Source: Candidatus Hadersleviella danica
GTDB taxonomy: Bacteria; Chloroflexota; Anaerolineae; Promineifilales; Promineifilaceae
NCBI GenBank assembly: GCA_016711405.1
Contig: JADJSZ010000074.1
Span: 1 to 12,921, forward strand
Reading direction: 5' to 3'
DNA: 12,921 nucleotides
The notes below the pieces were generated by a model. That model ran no database searches and was not told where the DNA came from. It saw only the letters and a program-made list of their open reading frames with translations. This document shows, in pieces, positions 8,948 through 12,921 of the stretch (its first letter is position 1; every line of letters begins with the position of its first letter). A program made the position numbers and the translations under genes.

Positions 8948-9144
8948 CAATCCTCTCCTCGGCCGACTGTGAAATATAAAATGGGGCCAATCATTTGGAT
9001 GAACAGCACCACCAGAATCAAAAAATGCGATTGCCAAAACGGTAATTGTCATGGCGCAGAACATGGACAAGGGCTGTAAGAGCCAAACCAATTTGGATAA
9101 TCGCAATGGAATTAAAAGGGGAGGTATTCCGTTATTTCATTCAT
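8947..9144 (-). CDS. Small PLDc_N-domain membrane protein (YxlE-like), two compensating frameshifts
   Basis: About 65 residues. ATG 9144 has AGGAG 9 nt upstream. The start reads MNEITEYLPF, then a shift near 9122 gives IAIIQIGLALTALVHVLR (helix 1), DNYRFGNRIF, and a second shift near 9024 gives ILVVLFIQMIGPILYF (helix 2) and TVGRGED before the stop at 8947-8949. Helix, basic loop, W/F, helix with GPILYFxxGR is the PLDc_N pattern (cardiolipin synthase N-terminal, no catalytic HKD part). The two shifts cancel, so start and stop share a frame, which argues for sequencing errors. In B. subtilis the similar YxlE, next to YxlF/YxlG, is linked to control of sigma-Y; a comparable accessory role here is inference. 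Confidence 0.82.
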
Positions 9145-9163
9145 CACCAATTTCTCCTATGTC

Positions 9164-9223
9164 GTTACAAATTACAGGTTACATTACAAGTGAGAGTGCC
9201 TGATGTCACCTGTAATTTGTAAC
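9164..9223. promoter_or_regulatory. 16-bp perfect inverted repeat upstream of the ABC operon
   Basis: GTTACAAATTACAGGT (9164-9179) is exactly mirrored by ACCTGTAATTTGTAAC (9208-9223), 28 nt apart, centred ~50 nt upstream of ATG 9144. It could be an operator overlapping the operon promoter or a leader hairpin. No regulator gene sits beside it. The right arm carries the 11-mer ACAGGTGACAT also present at 1141-1151. Confidence 0.6.
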
Positions 9224-9276
9224 AAACCTAATGAATTAGCACACCTAACTCACTCCCTCAAGCACCCCTCAACCAA

Positions 9277-9317
9277 AACGGCCGAAAAGGAACCATTCAA
9301 GTTCATCTTCGGCCGTT
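9277..9317 (-). terminator. Terminator-like hairpin after the hydrolase/cNBD gene
   Basis: AACGGCCGAA (9277-9286) and TTCGGCCGTT (9308-9317) pair perfectly over a 21-nt loop. On the minus strand the stem begins 28 nt past the stop at 9346-9348 and ends in TTTTGG, a weak T-tract. The arms are built from the genome's frequent CGGCCG palindrome. Confidence 0.5.
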
Positions 9318-9345
9318 AGTTCTATCTATCTGATTCGCTCTGTGC

Positions 9346-10715
9346 TTATCGAACAGCTTGTTTGGCACTCTCATCCCGCTGGCGAGCGCGGCGGAACTGC
9401 CACTGAATAAAACGCACCCTGTGCGACATGGCCCGCGCCATGTTCCACAGGAAGCGGGAGCCTAGCACGGGGTCTGCCTCACACAAATCGCGCACATGGT
9501 CGCGATCGAGCGCCAACACCACCGCCCCCAGATCTCCGCCAACAAGTCGGCACTGCGCAACCCCTCATCAAAGAGAGCCAATTCACCTGTAATTTTCCGG
9601 CCGCAAAGTGGCCACCTTGCGAAAATTTTGTGTCCATTCGCGGGGTTGTCAGGGTCGCTCACACATCCACTGTGCCATCTTGGATGAGATACATCTCGCT
9701 CCCATGTCTCGAATGTTGACAATGGTTTCGCGGGGCAAAAATCAGGCACTTGAACTGTGCCGCCATGCGCGTGCGCTGGGTCAAATTCGGGTCGTTGCCC
9801 ACATCAGAATGGGCTAAAATTGGGCTATCTCCTGCACCATTTGCAATTCTTCGTCGCCCACAGGTTCGGCTAAACCATCTTCGCTCAGGAAGGGCAAGCC
9901 AAGAAGGGAGGCGATGAGGCGGCGGGTGACATCCGGCCGTTCAAAGTGAAACCCGTAAAGCGCTTTGAGCAAAATACGCAAATCAGCTAGGGGTAATTTC
10001 GTCGGCTATGACACCCGAATCGCGCAGAGGACGGTGTTGTCTTCCGCGCCCCAAATGACAAGGAGGGATTTCAGTTTTGCCGATTCGGCCGCCCAAGTGC
10101 TGGTCTGCATCGCCCCGAAAACATTCGGCGCGTACCAAGCCTTAGTCAGACGGCGGGCATCGCTCCTGGGCGGCTGTAATCTTGCTCGGTGATGCCTGTG
10201 CGTTCGGCGAAGGAGGCGGGGCGCATGATGCGGTCGGTGATGCCGACGACGACTCCTTCGACGGCCGTAATCAGCCGCGCCAGCCCAAACCGCTCCATAA
10301 ACGTAATCGGAAAAACAACAGCATTGATATAAGTAGAGAGCTTGCCCGTAATGGTGGGGCAAATTAGCACAATGCGTTCCACAAGGGCGGGGTATTTTTC
10401 GGCGATGACCAAACTGGTCATGCCACCCATCGAGTGGCCAACCAAAACAACAGGGCCATCGGCCACTTGTTCGATAAGTTCGGCCAACACATCGGCGTAA
10501 TCTTCAATGGTAGTGCGCTGGGGCAGTTTGGGGGATTGGCTATAGCCGGGCAAATCTATGGCCAACACGCGAAACCGTTGGCTCATCAACCCAATCAGGG
10601 GAGACATGGCATACCACGAACTCGACCAACCGTGAATCATTAGGGCGACTTGTCGGTTGGGGTGTCCCGCCTCTATGACATGTATTTTTTGGTTGTTGAC
10701 AGTGTAAAAAGGCAC
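9346..10715 (-). pseudogene. Alpha/beta hydrolase apparently fused to a cyclic-nucleotide-binding domain (several frameshifts)
   Basis: GTG 10715 opens a hydrolase: oxyanion region MIHGWSSSW, nucleophile elbow GHSMGG with Ser95 (codon 10431-10433), acid-residue strand LLVIWGAED, and, after a frameshift near 10160 and others near 10020-9960, the region HFERPDVTRRLIASLLG where the catalytic His is expected. The frame then runs on without a stop (SEDGLAEPVGDEELQMVQEIAQ). Apart from one missing T near 9817, it enters a cNMP-binding domain: RETIVNIRDMG, EMYLIQDGTVDV, GELALFDEGLRSA (the phosphate-binding cassette), then LDRDHVRDLCEADP. It ends ESAKQAVR at 9346. Total about 456 residues. The fold is certain; the fusion is inferred, since a stop/start pair at 9814 would give two genes. 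Ligand and substrate are unknown. The many indels look like sequencing errors. Confidence 0.85.
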
Positions 10716-10771
10716 GGCTTACCTTGGGGGTGACTCGAAACGCGCACAGCACGATTGATGAATTGGTTCAC

Positions 10772-10801
10772 ATAATAAACCATGAATGGGGTAAACGGCA
10801 A
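10772..10801 (-). promoter_or_regulatory. Sigma-70-like promoter candidate for the hydrolase/cNBD gene
   Basis: On the minus strand TTGCCG (10801-10796), an 18-nt spacer and TATTAT (10777-10772) lie about 57 nt upstream of GTG 10715. The match to TTGACA/TATAAT is good for a region whose neighbours are GC-rich. Confidence 0.5.
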
Positions 10802-10971
10802 CCGATTGGTACATTTGGAGCCGAGGTGCTCATCGTCACTCGTGGTAATTGCTGGTTGGTTTGTCATTCCAGACCAAGCGAGGGAATCTCGAATCTCCTC
10901 AAGTCTCAGGAATTGTTCGCGTCGCCACAGGATGGCATGGGCAAAAGCAAAAGCGAAAAACAAGTCCAAAT

Positions 10972-11045
10972 CCCTTTGCTTTTTGTTCTTTTGCCCTTTT
11001 GCAATAAAATTTATTGCAAAAAGGGCAAAAAGAGAAAACAAAGGG
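10972..11045. repeat. Foldback repeat, copy 2
   Basis: TTGCCCTTTTGCAATAAA (10991-11008) and TTTATTGCAAAAAGGGCAA (11010-11028) are near-perfect inverted arms. Weaker pairing extends outward (CCCTTTG near 10973 with CAAAGGG near 11039), giving an imperfect palindrome of ~70 bp. It shares its left half and core with the element at 7205-7260. Another GGGCAAAAG arm lies at 10939-10947, so alternative folds are possible. Confidence 0.7.
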
Positions 11046-11068
11046 TGAATAGTCTTAGTGATTCACCC
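11024..11068 (-). terminator. Intrinsic terminator of hmgA
   Basis: On the minus strand GGGTGAAT (11068-11061) and ATTCACCC (11050-11043) form an 8-bp stem around a loop that contains the hmgA stop codon, followed by the T-rich run TTTGTTTTCTCTTTTT. Stem plus T-tract fits a rho-independent terminator overlapping the gene end. Confidence 0.65.
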
Positions 11069-12202
11069 AACAAAAAGGGTAGTTCAGGTCTTCGGTGTCT
11101 TGCGCCATGCGGGCAATTTGGAGCGGACGAAATGTATCCACCATCACCCGCCAACTCAAGGTCTCTTTCTTGCCGATCGACCCTCATAGGTGCGGGGTGC
11201 AGCTAGGCCGGAATCTAATAGGATGCACTGTCACCGGGCGCGTTTGGTGCCCTTACGGAGACATAAAATCCCCTTCGACTGTAGTACAACACACTCGTCG
11301 AATCACATTGGAGTGGTTGCCAAGGGGCGGGGATGGCTTGGGGGTGGTAATCAGACAGGCGGGGCACAAGAGCAGACCACAAGGCGAGGTAAGTCAAATA
11401 TCTGGTGGACGGGCGGCGGCTGTTCACACGCGCCCGTAATCAAGTTCAAATCTTCAATGTTGAACGCATACGGCCAGAGATGGCCATCCGACACCACATC
11501 AAGGGGTAGTGGTAGTAAATAGCGCGATAATCATCCCGCGCGAGTTACTTAGCACTTCAAACTCGCCTTCTTCGTCATGGGTGATAAGTTCGTCGGGCGG
11601 CCGAATATCCCGCTCGCAATAGGGCGAATGCTCTAATTGGCCATAGTTGTTTAGGTAACGCTTGGGCGAGTCAATGTGGCCGATGGATTCGATGACCAGC
11701 ATCCGTTGCTCCCTTCCTTCGTCGGGCGACAGCCGCCAAATCACGCCTGTAAGGATGACCAGATAATCGCGGGGTGATAGCGCAGGTTGCCATATTGGGT
11801 TTCAAAAAATACCCGTGCCATCGTGGATGAAGAGGACATCATCACCCGCACTGTGTTTGTACCAGTAGGACATGGCCTCGTCCGGCCGTGCCGTACGACA
11901 CCACATCGCTGTTGCCCTGAGGGCACGCGCCCCTCGAGGCATCGCCGTGCGCGGGAATATCGGCCGTGAAAAGTGGCGGTGGCACCATGGCTACTATACT
12001 CTTCATACTCAATGTGGCACTTTTTACCCACCTCGAGTTGGTGGACGGCCGTGGGCGGGTGAAGGTGGTAGAAGGATGGACTGCGCCCCTGCAAACCATG
12101 AATACCCATCACCTCTTCGTGGTACAATGAGCCATCCGCCTTGCCGGGACTCCGTATGCCATTGTACATGGCAAATCTCCGAAGTTTGTAATAAAACGTC
12201 AT
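11055..12202 (-). pseudogene. hmgA: Homogentisate 1,2-dioxygenase (many frameshifts)
   Basis: The enzyme opens the ring of homogentisate to maleylacetoacetate, using Fe(II) and O2, in tyrosine/phenylalanine breakdown. ATG 12202 has AGGAG at the right distance. The reconstructed product (~382 residues, the length I expect for the short bacterial form) reads MTFYYKL, ADGSLYHEEVMGIHG, HPPTAVHQLEVGK, HIEYEEY, FETQYGNLRYHP, VIWRLSPDEG, QRMLVIES, HSPYCERDIRPPDELITHDE, DYHPQAIPAP near 11327-11356, the strand VTVHP near 11217-11234 where an iron-ligand region lies, and ends VDTFRPLQIARMAQDTED then CWVNH. Every conserved block is present in order, but at least six single-base shifts split it. With such strong conservation I judge these mostly as read errors. 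It lies downstream of, and probably in one unit with, the glutamine synthetase gene. Confidence 0.93.
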
Positions 12203-12320
12203 AGGAATCTCCTGAGTGGTGAGCTGGGGAAAGAGAAGAGAGAAGACTCAGCAGGCTGTCCTGGATCGGGTTTTCTCTCTCTTCTCTACTCTCTCCTCTA
12301 TCTCTATATTCTCTCTCAAA
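12203..12320. repeat. Polypurine/polypyrimidine tracts between glutamine synthetase and hmgA
   Basis: A purine tract GGGGAAAGAGAAGAGAGAAG (12227-12246) and pyrimidine tracts of CT type (12271-12320) face each other across ~25 nt, so AGAGAAGAGAGAA-type arms can pair as a hairpin. The tracts cover the stop of the glutamine synthetase gene. This is low-complexity DNA where slippage or sequencing errors are likely. Confidence 0.6.
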
Positions 12321-12921
12321 ATAGCGTTGCCGTTCCCAGTCGGTCACGGCAGCGTGTCGTAGGGCTTTTGTTCGGTGCGCAGGTAGTAGGTGTAATGCGC
12401 CACCACCTCATCACCAAATGTTTGGCGGGCAAAGTCCTTTGGGCGGACAAATCAGTGGCCTCGCGCAAGTGGTCGGGGACGCCAGGGCGATGTTGGAAGC
12501 GGCGTAAATACTCGCCTTCGAAAATAGCGGGGTGGCTCGATTTGGTTGGCGATGCCATCTACGTCCCAGGGCGAGGGCGGCTGAATAGACGAGGTAAGGA
12601 GTTTGCAATCGGCGCGAGGATGCGGCACTCTATCGCAAACTGGAACACACGGCCAACGACGCGAAAGCCAGCCGTGCGGTTATCGTAGCTCCACGCCAAG
12701 CGCGTAGCGGCCCAAACCATCCACATACCGTTTGCAAAGGGGTTGACCGTGGGGGCGTAGTACACCGATAACTCAGCCGCGTGGGCGATCCACCCCCAAA
12801 ACCAGCGAAGGTGTCGCACCACATTTGCACGGGTAGGTTGGCCATCGCCCGCAAAGGCGATTTTCAGGTCGTCTTGCCACAGAAGCTCAGGTGGATGTGA
12901 CTACTGGAGATAGCTTGCCCC
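12304..12921 (-). pseudogene. Glutamine synthetase family enzyme, C-terminal ~205 residues (partial at window edge, frameshifted)
   Basis: The minus strand enters at SHIHLS, the catalytic-core strand with the metal/ATP-site His, then LWQDDLKIAFAGDG, a helix ending AHAAELSVYYAPTVNPF (family: ELSALxAPTxNSYKR), ATRLAWSYDNRTAGFRVVG (the ATP/glutamate-binding Arg region), ECRIPGADCNPYLVYSAAL, VDGIANQIEPP, LREATDLSAQ, and the tail AVTDWERQRYFER then a stop, probably TAG at 12304-12306 once an extra GA is removed. The order matches the C-terminal half of type I-like glutamine synthetases and their gamma-glutamyl-amine ligase relatives. Which one cannot be decided without the N-terminal half. Four or more indels, as in hmgA next to it. 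Co-directional with hmgA, ~100 nt apart. Confidence 0.9.

Larger units (their letters stand above)
10716..11054. other. Intergenic region between hmgA and the hydrolase/cNBD gene
   Basis: I see no gene here. It contains the hydrolase promoter candidate, a segment at about 10860-10895 (minus: GAGATTCCCTCGCTTGGTC then GGAATGACA) that resembles the short intergenic repeats common in many bacteria, the second foldback repeat, and the hmgA terminator. An open frame across it on the minus strand is only translation of these repeats. Confidence 0.5.

Noticed and set aside
8948..9106. Longer start for the ABC ATPase, adding 53 residues
   Set aside because: These bases encode the PLDc_N protein in another frame, and the family start with a ribosome site is at 8947.
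10673..11041. A 122-codon open frame on the minus strand
   Set aside because: It translates the foldback repeat and an intergenic repeat-like segment, and overlaps the promoter and start of the hydrolase gene.
1..12921. CRISPR array, tRNA, rRNA or insertion sequence
   Set aside because: No regularly spaced repeats, no tRNA-like cloverleaf or CCA context, no rRNA signature and no transposase motif were found on reading both strands.

Overview
The window looks like a piece of a Chloroflexota genome (Anaerolineae/Ardenticatenia-like), probably metagenomic. The reasons are indirect. Two long secreted proteins end in the short C-terminal motif YLPIV/YLPLV, which I associate from memory with secreted proteins of this phylum. 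Coding GC is high. The palindrome ACGGCCGT is scattered through genes and intergenic DNA far more often than chance would give. No rRNA, tRNA, CRISPR array or transposase was seen.

Layout. (a) 1-909, minus: an AT-rich stretch without the CGGCCG palindrome, holding a frameshifted gene for an N-terminal helical domain like that of abortive-infection-type proteins, joined to a Ser/Thr protein kinase that runs off the left edge. (b) 910-1372: no gene; a minus-strand terminator-like hairpin and the leader of the next gene. (c) 1373-5438, plus: a ~1354-residue secreted protein with a zinc-protease-like HEMRH motif, a von Willebrand A domain, calcium-binding-type Asp repeats and the YLPIV tail. (d) 5439-5726: a perfect hairpin, a likely promoter and a larger imperfect palindrome. 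(e) 5727-7165, plus: a ~479-residue secreted clan GH-A glycoside hydrolase with a C-terminal Ig-like domain and the YLPLV tail. (f) 7266-9144, minus: a tight three-gene operon (PLDc_N small membrane protein, ABC ATPase, ABC-2 permease) laid out like Bacillus yxlE-yxlF-yxlG. A 16-bp perfect dyad lies in front of it. (g) 9346-10715, minus: an alpha/beta hydrolase apparently fused to a cyclic-nucleotide-binding domain. (h) 10716-11054: a promoter, a foldback repeat related to one at 7211-7258, and an intrinsic terminator. (i) 11055-12202, minus: homogentisate 1,2-dioxygenase (hmgA). (j) 12304-12921, minus: the C-terminal part of a glutamine synthetase family enzyme, cut by the window edge.

Many genes carry single-base indels, and most of those I could place lie in short homopolymers. 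The centre (about 2155-5920 and the ABC ATPase) is clean, while both ends are heavily broken. Conserved housekeeping-type enzymes such as hmgA and glutamine synthetase are hit too. I therefore think most frameshifts are sequencing or assembly errors rather than gene decay, and I give reconstructed products with that caveat.

The two secreted proteins point to an organism that digests or binds extracellular polymers. hmgA completes the ring-opening step of tyrosine/phenylalanine breakdown, and the glutamine synthetase family enzyme upstream of it may handle nitrogen. The best candidate for an undescribed system is the kinase with the abortive-infection-like domain on the AT-rich island.
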